This document shows positions 1 to 9,873 of a DNA stretch of 64,000 nt, in pieces. The position numbers and the translations under genes are program-made. Each line of letters starts with the position of its first letter. Within the stretch, counting starts at the first letter, position 1. The stretch is from NCBI GenBank assembly GCA_024707325.1, contig JANPZY010000001.1, positions 1 through 64,000 on the forward strand, written 5' to 3'. The stretch is from Opitutus sp. (GTDB lineage: Bacteria > Verrucomicrobiota > Verrucomicrobiia > Opitutales > Opitutaceae). The notes under the pieces were generated by a model that was not told the origin of the DNA, did no database searches, and saw only the letters and a program-made list of their open reading frames with translations.

Positions 1-585
1 TCTCAGCCAGCCAGTTTGGGCATGAGCAGGAAGAATCCCGCCCGTACCAGGTGTTTCCGGCGCAGAAATTAAGCGATCCGGATGGCTCCAAATACAAGGC
101 TGCCTATTTCGACCGCTTCGACAATGTGTGGTGCCACGGCGATTTCGCCGAATGGACGGAACATGGCGGGCTCATCATCCATGGCCGCTCCGATGCAACC
201 CTCAATCCTGGCGGCGTGCGCATCGGCACGGCGGAAATCTACAACCAGGTCGAGCAGATGGAGGAAATCCTCGAGGCGCCCTGCATCGGCCAGGCCTGGG
301 AGGACGACGTTCGTGTCGTGCTCTTCGTGCGTCTTGCAGAAGGCGTGGTTCTGGACGAGGCGCTGGAGAAGAAAATCCGCGCGAAAATCCGCACCGGCGC
401 CAGCCCGCGCCACGTGCCCGCGCGCATCGTGCCGGTTACTGACATACCGCGCACCAAATCGGGCAAGATCACCGAGCTTGCCGTGCGCGACGTGGTGCAT
501 GGCCGTCCGGTCAAGAACAGGAGGCGTTGGCCAACCCGCAGGCGCTGGAGCACTTTTATCGCGACCTGCCGCGCTGCAATCGTAG
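1..585 (+). CDS. aacS: Acetoacetyl-CoA synthetase, C-terminal part, two frameshifts
   Basis: This is the 3' part of an acyl-adenylate ligase that activates acetoacetate to acetoacetyl-CoA, a ketone-body and PHB-recycling step common in rhizobia. Visible are [30 protein letters not shown] and the C-terminal lysine motif [14 protein letters not shown], which is typical of the ANL superfamily. The reading frame breaks after PVKN near base 519; one missing base restores [18 protein letters not shown] second missing base near 570 then gives the expected short tail LPALQS and a stop at 583-585. The first 50 or so bases match the family poorly and may be low quality. The start lies outside the window. 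Identification is firm; the frameshifts look like sequencing errors because both flanks stay conserved. Confidence 0.87.
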
Positions 586-791
586 CTGCGGCTATGGTTA
601 TCAAACGGTTGCTGCGAAATTTACCGTCGATTTCACGGATGATACCGAATCGTAAACTGCCGTATAGTCAGGTAAGGTTTTGTTAAGGTTCGAGCCCGAT
701 AGTCGTGTTCGTACTTGAGGAGAAATCCCGCTCCGCCGCCCTGGAAGCCGGTACGCTCAAGCTTCTTGTGTGACAGCCAAATTCATACTCA

Positions 792-816
792 GGCGCTTCT
801 TTGAAGCGCCTTTTTC
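792..816 (+). terminator. Intrinsic terminator after aacS
   Basis: A perfect 8-bp stem (GGCGCTTC/GAAGCGCC) with a 3-base loop is followed by five T residues. It lies about 205 bases past the reconstructed aacS stop, just before the convergent end of fbpB. Bases 586-791 hold no convincing gene; a long 3' untranslated region or a small RNA ending here are both possible. Confidence 0.8.
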
Positions 817-835
817 TTTGGTGGTGCCAGGCGGT

Positions 836-2551
836 CTACATCATCGCTTCGCGATCGCGCATTAGGGCGCCCGACAGCAGGACTATCGGCACGGTGGCGG
901 TGAAGATGATCAGCAATGCCGCCACCGCGCCGTCCTGAGCCATGCCGCGCGAGGCGCTTTCGTAGATGAACGTGGCGAGCGTGTTGAAACCGAACGGTCG
1001 CAGCAGGATCGTTGCCGAGAGCTCCTTCATCGTGTCCACGAACACCAGCACACCTGCCGTAAAGATCGCAAGGGCCACAACAGCGGGATGGTCACGCTCG
1101 CCGCACTCTGCAGCGACGAGCGCCCGAGGCTTCAGGCTGCTTCATCTATGTTTGGCGGCAGTTTTTCCAGGCCGGACCGGATGGCGCCCTCCGCCAGCGC
1201 CAGAAAGCGGGATGGAGCAGGCGAGTACCATTGCAGTTGCCGATCCGGTGAGCAGCAAACCGGTCGATACGTCGAACCATGCGCGCATCTGGGCGTCGAG
1301 CCAGTTGTCGAACCGCGCCAGCGAAAAACAGCAGGCCCAGTGCCATGATGGTACCCGGCAGCGCGTAGCCGATCATGGCGAAGCGTGTGGCCAGCGTCAC
1401 GCCGCCGGATCGCTGCCCCGCGGGCTGCGTTGATCAGCAGCAGTGCGATGAACACGGCCAGCACAGCCGCGGCCAACGCGGTCGTGAGGCTATTGAGGAG
1501 AGGCTCGCGCAAGCGCCGGATCGAAAAGCTGGTGAGCGCGGCGAGATGCATAGGTGCCGAACACATAGATCGGGATGCCGAAACCGAGCAGCACGGGGGT
1601 CGCGACGACGAGCGTTGCTGCCGGTCCCTTCCATCCACTGAGTTGCACGCGCGGCGGTCGCGCCTTCATGCTGTGTCGCGCGCGCCGGGTGAAACCGCTG
1701 GCGCCGGCGCGCCCATTGCTCTGCCATCAGAAGGGCGAAAACCAGCACCAGCATCAGCATTGCGATCTGCGCCGCACCTTCCAGGCTGCCGCGATTGAGC
1801 CACGTCGTGAAGACCGACAGCGTCAGCGTGCGCACGCCCAGATACTCCGACGCACCGAAATCGTTGAGCGTCTCCATGAGGACGAGTGCGACGCCCGCGA
1901 TGATTGCGGGACGCGACACGGGCAGCAGGATGCGACGGAATACCGTGAACGGCTTCGCGCCAAGGGTGCGCGCCACATCGGCAATATTGCGACCCTGCAT
2001 GATGAAGACGACGCGCGCCGTCAGATAGACGTAGGGATAGAGCACCGCAGGACATCACCAATGCGGCGGCTCCGCCCGTCGAGCGCAGGTCCGGAAACCA
2101 GTAATCGCGGGCGGTTTGGAACCCGAAGAGCGAGCGCCACAGCGTCTGCACGGGGCCGGCAAAAAGAAAGAATTCCGCGAAAGCGTAAGACGCCAGATAG
2201 GGTGGTACCGCCAGCGGCAGCACAAGCGCCCAGGCCAGCGTTTTGCGAAAGGGAAAATCATAGCCGACGACGAGCCAGGCGCATGCAACGCCGGTCACGG
2301 CCGTCAGTACCGACACCAGCGCCAGCAGGTGCAGTGTCGTCAGCGTGGCCCCGGCAGCGACGGTCGAGACCAGATGCGGCCATGCCTCGCCAGTGCCCGA
2401 AAAACGCGATACCGGCGAGCGTGGCGACGGGTAGCACCGGAACCATCGCGCATGTTGCGAGGGCAATGAAGAACACGACGCCGTGCCGCTCGCGCTTGAC
2501 GCGCGGGGCAGCGGCAATCTGGGCTCGTGCGGGTCCGTCTAGGCTCGTCAC
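836..2551 (-). CDS. fbpB: Ferric-iron ABC transporter permease FbpB, multiple frameshifts
   Basis: This is the inner-membrane permease of an Fe(III) importer of the FbpABC/SfuABC type. Pieces in all three minus frames join into one protein of about 570 residues with two permease modules and many membrane segments: GVVFFIALATCAMVPVLPVA at the N-terminus, LAWALVLPLAVPPYLASYAF, MQGRNIADVARTLGAKP (the EAA-type loop), RFAMIGYALPGTIMALGLLF and the C-terminal LLIIFTATVPIVLLSGALM. At least five shifts are needed, near 2,390, 2,060, 1,630, 1,430 and 1,280-1,080. The start is taken as GTG at 2551 because GAAGGA lies six bases upstream and it falls after the hairpin that follows fbpA. It is co-directional with fbpA. 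No ATPase gene is visible beside it. Family assignment is secure; the exact sequence is not. Confidence 0.82.
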
Positions 2552-2567
2552 GCCGGGTCCTTCAAAC

Positions 2568-2603
2568 GCAAAAAGCCGGGCTGCATGCGCAGTCCGGCTT
2601 TCG
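2568..2603 (-). terminator. Terminator/attenuator between fbpA and fbpB
   Basis: On the minus strand an AAAGCCGG/CCGGCTTT stem with an inner CTGC/GCAG pairing ends in a T run. It lies between the fbpA stop at 2622 and the fbpB GTG at 2551. Such partial terminators after a binding-protein gene usually keep permease expression below that of the binding protein; that role is inferred here. Confidence 0.7.
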
Positions 2604-2621
2604 CCTTGCATTGGAACAAGC

Positions 2622-3684
2622 TCAGCTCGACGGGCCGTCGTCGAGACCGACGCGGTCGACCATCTCGGAAGCCGCCTTGCGGTGGGCTGAAATCTCGGCC
2701 AGCGAAAGAGTGTCGGCGTTCAGTTCACCGAATGCCTGCACCACCGGCGAAGCTTCGAGGCCCGGCTGCACCGGATACTCGTAGGACTGCTCGGCCTGGA
2801 TCTGCTGCGCTTCCGGGCTCGACAGGAACTGGATCAGCTTGACGGCGTTCTCGCGGTTGGGCGAGTTCTTGGCAAGCGCTACGCCGGAAACGTTGACGTG
2901 CGTGCCGCCGTTCTCGAAGGTCGGGAACACGACCTTGATCGCGTTGGCCCATTCCTTTTCCTCGGGGTCCTTTTCATTGGTCTGCATCAGGCCGACATAA
3001 TAGGTGTTGCCCAGCGCGATGTCGCATTCGCCGGCCATGATGCGCCTTCGCCTGCGGGCGGTCACCGCCGTCGGGCTTGCGCGCCAGGTTGTTCTTCAGG
3101 CCGGTCAGCCATTCCTCGGTCTTCTCCTCGCCCCAGTGAGCGATTGCCGCCGAGATCAGCGCAAGGTTGTAGTCGTGCTGGCCGGAGCGCATGCAGATCT
3201 TGCCCTTCCACTTCGGGTCGGCCAGTTCGGCATAGGTGATGGGCTCGTCACCCACGCGCTCCTTGGATGCGTAGAGGACACGGGCACGCTTGGTGATGCC
3301 GAACCAGTGGCCTTCCGGGTCGCGATACTCGGCAGAAGGCAGGTTGGCGTTGACGGTCTCGTCCTCGAGCGCCTGCGTCACGCCCTTTTCCTTGACGTTC
3401 GTCAGGCGCGCGATGTCGACGGTGAGGATCACGTCCGCCGGCGAATTGGTGCCCTCTGCGGCGATGCGGTCCTCAAGCCCCTTGTCCAGGAACAGGAGTT
3501 CGGTGCTGATGCCGGTTTCGGCGGTGAAGGCATCGAGAGCTGGCTGGATCAGGGCCGGCTGACGGTACGAATAGATGTTGACCACCTCATCGGCCGCCGC
3601 GGCAAAGGGCACGTAGGCGATGCCGGCGGCAAGCGCCGCCGCCGCGAGGCGGGTGCCGGTCGAGCGAGATGCTCCGAAAATCAT
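2622..3684 (-). CDS. fbpA: Periplasmic ferric-iron-binding protein FbpA, one frameshift
   Basis: This is the soluble periplasmic receptor that delivers Fe(III) to FbpB. A signal peptide runs from residue 1 to about 31 (hydrophobic AAALAAGIAYVPFAAAA), then mature protein begins near DEVVNIYSYRQ. The paired tyrosines in GNTYYVGLM match the iron-ligand pair of FbpA proteins. One shift near base 3055 separates the N-terminal two thirds from the remainder; together they give about 350 residues, normal for the family. The ATG at 3684 has a strong GGAGGA site upstream. An Irr box lies about 117 bases upstream, so iron control of the operon is likely. Confidence 0.9.
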
Positions 3685-3801
3685 GACTTCCTCCAGGCAG
3701 GGGGTTCAAAGCCCCATGTTTGAACGGATTGAATGTTCCAGCAGGAACAGGCGGTTCATGATCGACACCCGATATGTGGTCAATAGAAAACGCAGCAAAA
3801 T

Positions 3802-3830
3802 CAGCAGTTTAGAATAATTCTAAACTGCTG
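3802..3830. promoter_or_regulatory. Irr box (iron control element) upstream of fbpA
   Basis: TTTAGAATAATTCTAAA (3808-3824) is a 17-bp dyad matching the Irr-box pattern TTTAGAA-N3-TTCTAAA of Rhizobiales, and perfect symmetry extends to 29 bp (CAGCAG and CTGCTG flanks). It lies in the promoter region of fbpA and past the end of pdhS. Irr is the heme-responsive Fur-family regulator active in low iron. Binding is inferred from sequence only. Confidence 0.88.
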
Positions 3831-3876
3831 AAGTCAGGTTTTCATGAGTGAATTTCGAGATTTGCCCTTGGGCGTC

Positions 3877-6800
3877 TCAGTCCGCCAGCACCCGGGTTGA
3901 CGGAAATGTGATCTCCACCATGGTGCCTTCGCCCGGGGTCGACGAAATCGAGAAGCGGGCCCTGTTGGCCTCAACCATCGCCTTGGTTAGCGGGAGGCCA
4001 AGGCCGGTGCCGTCGTGGCGGCCACGCTTCAATGCATTGATCTGCTTGAACGGCTTCAGTGCCTGATCGATTTCCGACAGGCTCATGCCGATGCCGGTAT
4101 CGCGCACCCGCATGACGACGTCGCCCGATGGCTCGTAGGAGGTCGACACGATGACCTGCCCGCCCGCCTGGGTATAGCGAACCGCATTGGAAAGCAGGTT
4201 CAGCGCGATCTGGCGCACGCTGCGCAGGTCGGCCACCACTTCCGGCAGACGCGATGCGAAGCTTGACCGGATAATGACGCGGTCGCGGTTGGCCTGCGGC
4301 TGCATGACCGCGACGGACTCGCCCAGCGTGTCGTTCAGTGACACCGCTTCGTAGTTCATCTCCTGCTCGCCAGCCTCGATCTTGGAGATGTCGAGCAGGT
4401 CGTTGACGAGGTCGAGCACATGGTTGCCGGAGCGGTTGATGTCGCGCAGATAGTCGCGATAGCGGTCCGACCCGATTGGCCCGAACTTCTCGTCGATCAT
4501 CAACTCCGAAAAGCCGATGATCGCGTTGAGGGGCGTGCGGATTTCATGGCTGACACGGGCGAGGAACTCGGTCTTCTGCGAAGAAGCCCGCTCGGCCTGG
4601 GTGCGGGCCTGCGTCAGTTCCTCTTCGGCACGCTTCCATTGCGTGATGTCGCGCACCACGGCGCAGTAGCCGCTGTCGTCGGACAGTTTGCCGATGGTCA
4701 TGAACAGCGGAATGAAGCGACCCTCGGCCTCGCGCCCGATCACTTCGCGCCCGTCATTGAGCACGCTGGCCACGCCGTTTTCGGCAAGGCCGGCGAGATA
4801 GTCCCGCGCGGCGCGCTGGCTTTCGATGGCGAACAGCGATGCGAATGGCTTGCCTTCGACCTCCGCGCTGTCGAAGCCGAACAGCGCCTCGGCCGGCCGA
4901 CTGATGTTGCGGATCGTGCCGTCGGCGGCGATCAGCACCACGCCGTCGGTCGCGGTGTCGATGATGGTGCGCATCTCGGCAACGCTGCCGAGCCATGTCG
5001 CCTATCTCGCCGGACACTGCGACGGGCGATGGTGGAAGGGGTGCGGCGGCCGCCGCGGGTTGGGGGCATCGGCGCGTTGAAGCGCCAGCAACAATGCCGA
5101 TCCGCCGCGCCAGCGTATCGACTGCAGATGCGCATCGACGGGAAATTCCTCGCCGCCAAGCGTTCGCAGCCGCAGCTTGCTGCCTTCGGGTTCCGGACGC
5201 GGCGTCCGGGCTCTTGTCGACGAACAGCCCGTCGAGCCCGCCCTCGCGGCGGATCTGGTCGAGGCTGGCATAGCCGGTCAGGTTCAGAAACTCGCGGTTG
5301 GCGAAATAGAGGTCGTCGCCGGCGTGCACCAGCAGCGGAAGCGGCAGCCCGGCGACCAGGTCGGCATCGAGCCCCGTTTCCTGCCCGCGCTCGCTGGAGA
5401 CGAAAGCGGACGGGGTGAACCCGTCGACGGCGATCGGCGGGGAGGGGAGGCGCCACGTCGACGATCTTCGATCCGACTGGCGCGGTCGCCGGTCTCGTCG
5501 GAAGTTGCATCTTCCCCGCCCACGGCCGAAGCTTCCTCCTGGATCGCAGAGGCGGGTACGTCCTCGTCTGCGGGTTCCGGAACGTGGGTGTCGCTTCCGG
5601 CGATGTACCCGGCGGATGTGTCTCCCCGTGTCGGGCCGGTGAAGTCGTTCTCAATGTCTTCCGCTACCGGCGGAAAGTCGGTTGGCTCCTGTGCAGTCAG
5701 GTCGACGTCACCGGCGACGACCGGTTCATCGTGGATCTTATCGCCGGCATCGCGGCCGTCGTCATCGGCACCGTCGAGTGCGGCCAGATGCGGCTCGTCG
5801 TAGACGTCGTCGGGGGCCTCGTGATCGTCTTCGACTGCGGATGAAATCGCATCGTCATCCGTCAGTTCGTCAGACCGCACGGTCACAGACCAACGGTCGA
5901 AACGTCGGCGGATGTATGACGCTCCTTCCGGTCATCAGCCGCCGCCGGCGTTTCAGGCTTTGAACCATCTGAAGTCCCGGCTGCCGTGCCGGGTGCTTCC
6001 TGTCCGGTTTCTGCTCGCCCGGCCTCGCGCGCTTCCTCGTAATCGCGGCGCAGCCTCGTCCGGATTTCCTCGAACGCGTTGCGTTCGTGCGGGGAAAGCT
6101 GCCTTTCCGGTGCGCGGGCCGGGCGATGCTCGGCAAGCCGCACGACCTTGTCGCTTGAGCGCCGTTCACGTCCTTCGGTGACCGCCAGCGCCGGCACCTC
6201 TCCGTTGAACGGGTCGTTTTCGGCAGGCGCTGGCGCGGCTTCCGCCGCTTCGCCGATCTCTTCTGCCGACATCGCCTCAGCAGGCGACGCATCGTCTCCG
6301 CCCGCGAGCTTCATGCCGAGCGCCTCGGGATCGGCGATCACGTCGCCCATGCGCACGACGCCGAAGCCGCGAAATCCCTCGAATTCGCGATCGCGGTTGT
6401 AGACGGGCAGGGCGGCAAGATCGACCGGTGCCCGAAGGGCGGTGCCGGCGACGGGCCACAACACCGACCGACCGGACCAGGTGTCGCGACGCTGGAGCAA
6501 TCCGGCGATATCTCCTTGCGGGTCTAGCTGGAACGCGGCGGCTACCTCGTCGAACTGTCGCCCGATAACGTCGGCAGCCTCCTCGCCCACGGCGCGGGCG
6601 AAATCGTCTGAGACCGTGCTGAAGGCACCCTCGGCATCGGTGCGCCAGACGAAGCGCACGGGGCCTGTAGGAAGATCCTGCCTCTGCTGCGATGGAGGCT
6701 CGTCGAAATACCAGTCGTCGGCAGCATCCGCCGCGGGCGGTTGCCGTTCGGCAGGCGCGGTCGGAGCCGGGTCTGCCGCAGCGTTTGGTTCGATCTCGGG

Positions 6801-7634
6801 ATTCCGGCGGATGCGGCCCGCCTGCGGCTGCATCTTCGACCACGTGCTCCGGCAGATCGGCATCGGAGGGAAGGGGTCGAGATCGTCTTCCGAGGGCTCT
6901 TTTGGGTCTACGATCGCGGCCGGTGCGGCTATTTCCGCGTCGTCGCGTTCCGTTTCAGGCTCGGTTTCCCCGACAGGCTCATCTACCGCGACAAGAAGGT
7001 GCAGAGCAGGTTCGTCCACCAGCCGCGCAATGCCGGCGGGAATGAGCCCGTCTCCCGCTGGGATCAGCCGTTTCACCAGCCGGTCGCCCTCGTGGGCAAC
7101 CTCGACCACCAGCCGCGACAGCGTTTCCCGCGAAATTCCAAGGCCGTCGAAGCCGGGCGAAGTTGCGATTGCATGCGCTTCGTCGTCGACCAGCGCCGCA
7201 AAGTAGCCTGCCTCGCCAAACCCTTCGATGCGCGCGGCCGCTTCGTCACCACCAAGCGATCGAGGCGTTTGTGCCGGAACCGCCAGCAGTATCGCAGGCT
7301 CTCCATCTGGCAGCGTGACGCCGGACACGAGGAACTGCACGGCGCGACTGGTCATGCCGCTCGCCAGCCGGACCACCACCTGCCGGTCGCGGTCCATGCG
7401 CGGAAAGCCTGGCGTTGCGGAGATCTGGCGCCGTGCGGCAAAGCCCAGGCCGGGTGAGCCGCCCATTACAGCCTCGATGTCGGGGTAGCCGAGCAATGCC
7501 GCGCCCGGTCCATTCGCCCAGATCACTTCGTCGAGGTCGACCGTGAGGATAGCCAGCGCATCGCCTGCGGCAAAACGCGTACGCACCTCTTCCATCACGG
7601 CAATATCGATGAAGGAATAGGGGCCTGAAGCCAT
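3877..7634 (-). CDS. pdhS: PdhS-type PAS histidine kinase, multiple frameshifts
   Basis: This is a large cytoplasmic sensor kinase of the PleC/DivJ/PdhS group that acts on the cell-cycle response regulator DivK in Rhizobiales. The N-terminus (MASGPYSFIDIAVMEEVRTR) is followed by PAS-like segments, a long acidic low-complexity linker (about 5,460-5,900), another PAS (DDLYFANREFLNLTGYASL), a third PAS (IDTATDGVVLIAADGTIRNI), then HisKA with VSHEIRTPLNAIIGFSELM and an HATPase domain (NLLSNAVRYTQ, DTGIGM, GTGLGLPLTKAM). It ends in VEITFPSTRVLAD. Reconstructed length is about 1,250 residues. At least four shifts lie between roughly 4,960 and 5,890. It is transcribed away from the phasin gene; the 255-base gap holds both promoters. 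Confidence 0.85.
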
Positions 7635-7774
7635 GCGAAAACCTGAAGCCGTTGAGTTGGCGAGCGAGCCGTTGTTAACTCTTTGTTAGTAAAAGTTTGA
7701 CCGCTCCGCGTCCAGAAAGTCGGAACCGTGCAGCGTGCGAATCTTGTTCCTTGGTTAATCCCCGAAGCATCGTT

Positions 7775-7808
7775 TTGCTGCATCGCAACAAAAATGTTGC
7801 AATGCACA
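7775..7808. promoter_or_regulatory. Two TGC-rich dyads before the phasin gene, possible PhaR operators
   Basis: TTGCTGCATCGCAACAA (7775-7791) is a near-perfect dyad and TGTTGCAATGCACA (7795-7808) is a second, four bases away. PhaR, the repressor of phasin genes, binds TGC-rich dyads in alphaproteobacteria. A TATATT just downstream (7821-7826) could be the -10 element, placing the dyads over the -35 region. Operator function is inferred. Confidence 0.55.
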
Positions 7809-7889
7809 AAAGAGATCGCCTATATTGGTGCCAAGTCAAGCGAGCCGGCACGATAGGACGTTGCCGGACCCAGTGTAAAGGATCGAGCG

Positions 7890-8345
7890 ATGACCAAAGC
7901 AGCCGCGAAGACCGCCGATACCATCGAATTCCCGACCTTCGACGCCGAAAAGACGGCAGACCAGTTCCGCGCCTTCGCCGAGAAGGGCGTCGAGCAGTCG
8001 AAGGAAGCCTACGCCAAGATCAAGACCGGCGCCGAGAATGCGCAGAAGGCCATCGAGTCGACCCTCGAAACGGCCCGCGCCGCCGGCAGCGAGTTCTCGC
8101 TGAAGTCTATCGCAACCGCCCGCGCCAACACGGAAGCCGGTTTCGCGCACCTTGAGGCGCTGGTCGCGGCAAAGTCCCTCTCCGAGGTGATCGAGCTGCA
8201 GACCGCGTTCCTGCGCAAGGCGGTCGAGACCGCCGTCGAGCAGGGCAAGGATTTCCAGACCGCATCGACCAAGGCTGCCGAAGACGTCGCCAAGCCGATG
8301 AAGGAAGCCTTCGAGTCCACTGTCAAGGAACTCAAGATCGCCTGA
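7890..8345 (+). CDS. phaP: Phasin, PHB granule-associated protein
   Basis: This 151-residue protein is of the phasin_2 family, which coats polyhydroxybutyrate granules. The sequence is almost wholly amphipathic helix: FAEKGVEQSKEAYAKIKTG, a central SEFSLKSIATARANTEAGF and LSEVIELQTAFLRKAVETAV, all family hallmarks. There is no signal peptide. The ATG is preceded by AAAGGA. It is intact, unlike most neighbours. TGC-rich dyads upstream suggest PhaR repression, and a strong terminator follows. With aacS nearby it fits a cell that stores and recycles PHB. Confidence 0.93.
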   Translation: MTKAAAKTADTIEFPTFDAEKTADQFRAFAEKGVEQSKEAYAKIKTGAENAQKAIESTLETARAAGSEFSLKSIATARANTEAGFAHLEALVAAKSLSEVIELQTAFLRKAVETAVEQGKDFQTASTKAAEDVAKPMKEAFESTVKELKIA

Positions 8346-8442
8346 CGCGTTCAGGCTGTAAGTACACCGCGGGAGGAAACCTCCTCCCTTCCCGATCGCG
8401 GTTCAGAAGACCGGCTCCTCCTCCCGCCGGTCTCCTAACAGG

Positions 8443-8480
8443 AAAAGGCCGGGATCTCCTCCCCCGGCCTTTTTCCTTTT
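8443..8480 (+). terminator. Terminator after phasin gene
   Basis: An 11-bp stem AAAAGGCCGGG/CCCGGCCTTTT is followed by a T-rich tract. Two further GC-rich hairpins lie just before it (about 8,370-8,388 and 8,410-8,431). Confidence 0.85.
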
Positions 8481-8560
8481 TAGGCTTGGCTTGCGGCGCA
8501 TCGGGCTTGAAATCGCCGCCGATAGTCCGTAAGAGCCTCGCCAGCCAGAGCTTGGCGCGT

Positions 8561-8637
8561 GCGGTTGTAGCTCAGTTGGTTAGAGCACCAGATTGTGGAT
8601 CTGGGGGTCGCTGGTTCGAGCCCAGCCAACCGTACCA
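8561..8637 (+). tRNA. tRNA-His (GTG), alphaproteobacterial type without templated G-1
   Basis: This is a 77-base cloverleaf including encoded CCA. The acceptor GCGGTTG pairs with CAACCGT, with G1 opposite T72; the D-arm carries AGCTCAGTTGGTTAGAGC. The anticodon stem is CCAGA/TCTGG, with anticodon GTG at 8595-8597, and the T-arm is GCTGG TTCGAGC CCAGC. The discriminator is A73. The base before position 1 is T, so the G-1 found in nearly all other tRNA-His genes is not encoded. The G1:U72 pair with A73 is the signature of a large alphaproteobacterial clade. Confidence 0.98.
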
Positions 8638-8814
8638 TTGATTTCAATGAGTTAGTCGTCATTCTCCCGACGTTATGTCGCGCTGCATGTTGCACTGCGC
8701 TTCCCTTACTTTCTGCGGGTTTCCTGACCTCACGGCAAGTCCGCGCAACATGAGCCGCGATATGCTTGCCCTTTCCCCCTCCGTGCGGCACGTTGCCGGA
8801 AACGGGAGGGGATC

Positions 8815-9141
8815 ATGCGGATTGCAGTCAGCGGCGCATTGTTGATCATGGCCGGCAATGTGGCATCGGCACAGGAACCGAGTGCTAAAGGACGTACCTT
8901 TCATGAGTATTCGAAGTGCATGAAGGAGGCGGCAACACGGTACTCGGTGCTGGATCAGCCGATCACGGATATCGCTGAGGCCGCCGCCGCATCCTGCAAC
9001 GATGCCTTTGCCGCCTTCAGCCAAGCCGTGGCTGACAACGTCAACGCTCCGCGGCGTCCAGCGATTATCCAACATGCGATAGAAACCGCTCGCCGAGAAG
9101 CGGTTGTCGTCATTGCAGAATCCAAGCTCGCAGCCGACTAA
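8815..9141 (+). CDS. Small secreted protein of unknown function
   Basis: This is a 108-residue protein with a signal peptide (MRIAVSGALLIMAGNVASA, probable cut before QEP). The mature part has two cysteines (KCMKEAA, ASCNDAF) about 35 residues apart that could form a disulfide, and is otherwise helical and alanine-rich. The ATG follows a purine-rich GGGAGGGGATC site. I do not recognise the family. It sits just after tRNA-His and about 100 bases before the TagO-like gene on the same strand. Confidence 0.7.
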   Translation: MRIAVSGALLIMAGNVASAQEPSAKGRTFHEYSKCMKEAATRYSVLDQPITDIAEAAAASCNDAFAAFSQAVADNVNAPRRPAIIQHAIETARREAVVVIAESKLAAD

Positions 9142-9244
9142 ACCCTCCGGCGTTCTTGGGGCACGCGCAGCCCCTCACAACTTGTCAGGCGTCATCAAAC
9201 CCGCTTAGATTGCTGCGGGCTATTTGCACGCGGCCGGGGGGACC

Positions 9245-9853
9245 ATGCGGGCGATATGGGCAGGGTTGCTGGCGTCTAGTCTTGCCGTGCCGGCACTGGC
9301 GGCCGGAGAGGGATGCATCCAGATATCAAACGATCTCGATCGCCTGGCTTGCTACGATAAGGCCCTTCGCCGTACGCCGGTGCGTGAAGCTCTCCCCGTT
9401 TCGAAAGGAAAATGGGCTGCAACGACTGAGACGTCGAAGCTGACCGACCAGACGAACGTCTATCTTCGAGTGAAATCGGATGAACCGGTCAGTTGCAGTT
9501 GGGCGAGGGGAGAAAAAGGTTTCTCTGTACGTGCGCTGCGTCGAGAACAAGACGGCGCTGATATTCTCGACCGGCTGCCATATGACGTCGAGCGAGTACA
9601 ACGACTACGGCGATGTCACATACCGTCTGGACGACGAGCCGGCGAAGACCGTCGGCATGGACGAGTCCACCAATAATCGTTCCCTTGGCCTTTGGGGCGG
9701 CGGGCGATCAATTCCGGTCATCAAGCAGATGTTCGGCAAATCCACAATGATCGTGCGGATGACGCCTTACGGCGAGATCCGTTCACGTCGACATTCGATA
9801 TCGCCGGGCTGGAAGAAGCCATCAAGCCATTGCGCGAAGCATGCCATTGGTAG
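9245..9853 (+). CDS. TagO/VasI-like type VI secretion accessory family protein, two frameshifts
   Basis: This is a secreted protein of about 202 residues, reconstructed across two shifts (near 9,500 and 9,785). A signal peptide (MRAIWAGLLASSLAVPALAA) precedes the mature part, which shows the family pattern: CYDKALRR, LYVRCVENKTALIF, GDVTYRLDDEPAKT, SLGLWGGGRSIPVIKQM, MIVRMTPYGE and the C-terminal FDIAGLEEAIKPLREACHW. These match the VasI/TagO family. No other type VI genes are in the window, so a true secretion role is not supported here; many rhizobial members are orphans. The start follows GGGGGGACC. The two shifts compensate almost exactly in length. Confidence 0.78.
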
Positions 9854-9873
9854 CCTGAGGAGGGCGCGGGGAC

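Noticed and set aside
586..791. Small protein gene between aacS and the terminator (GTG near 705)
   Set aside because: The frame is only about 23 codons, with no family match; an untranslated region or small RNA is as likely.
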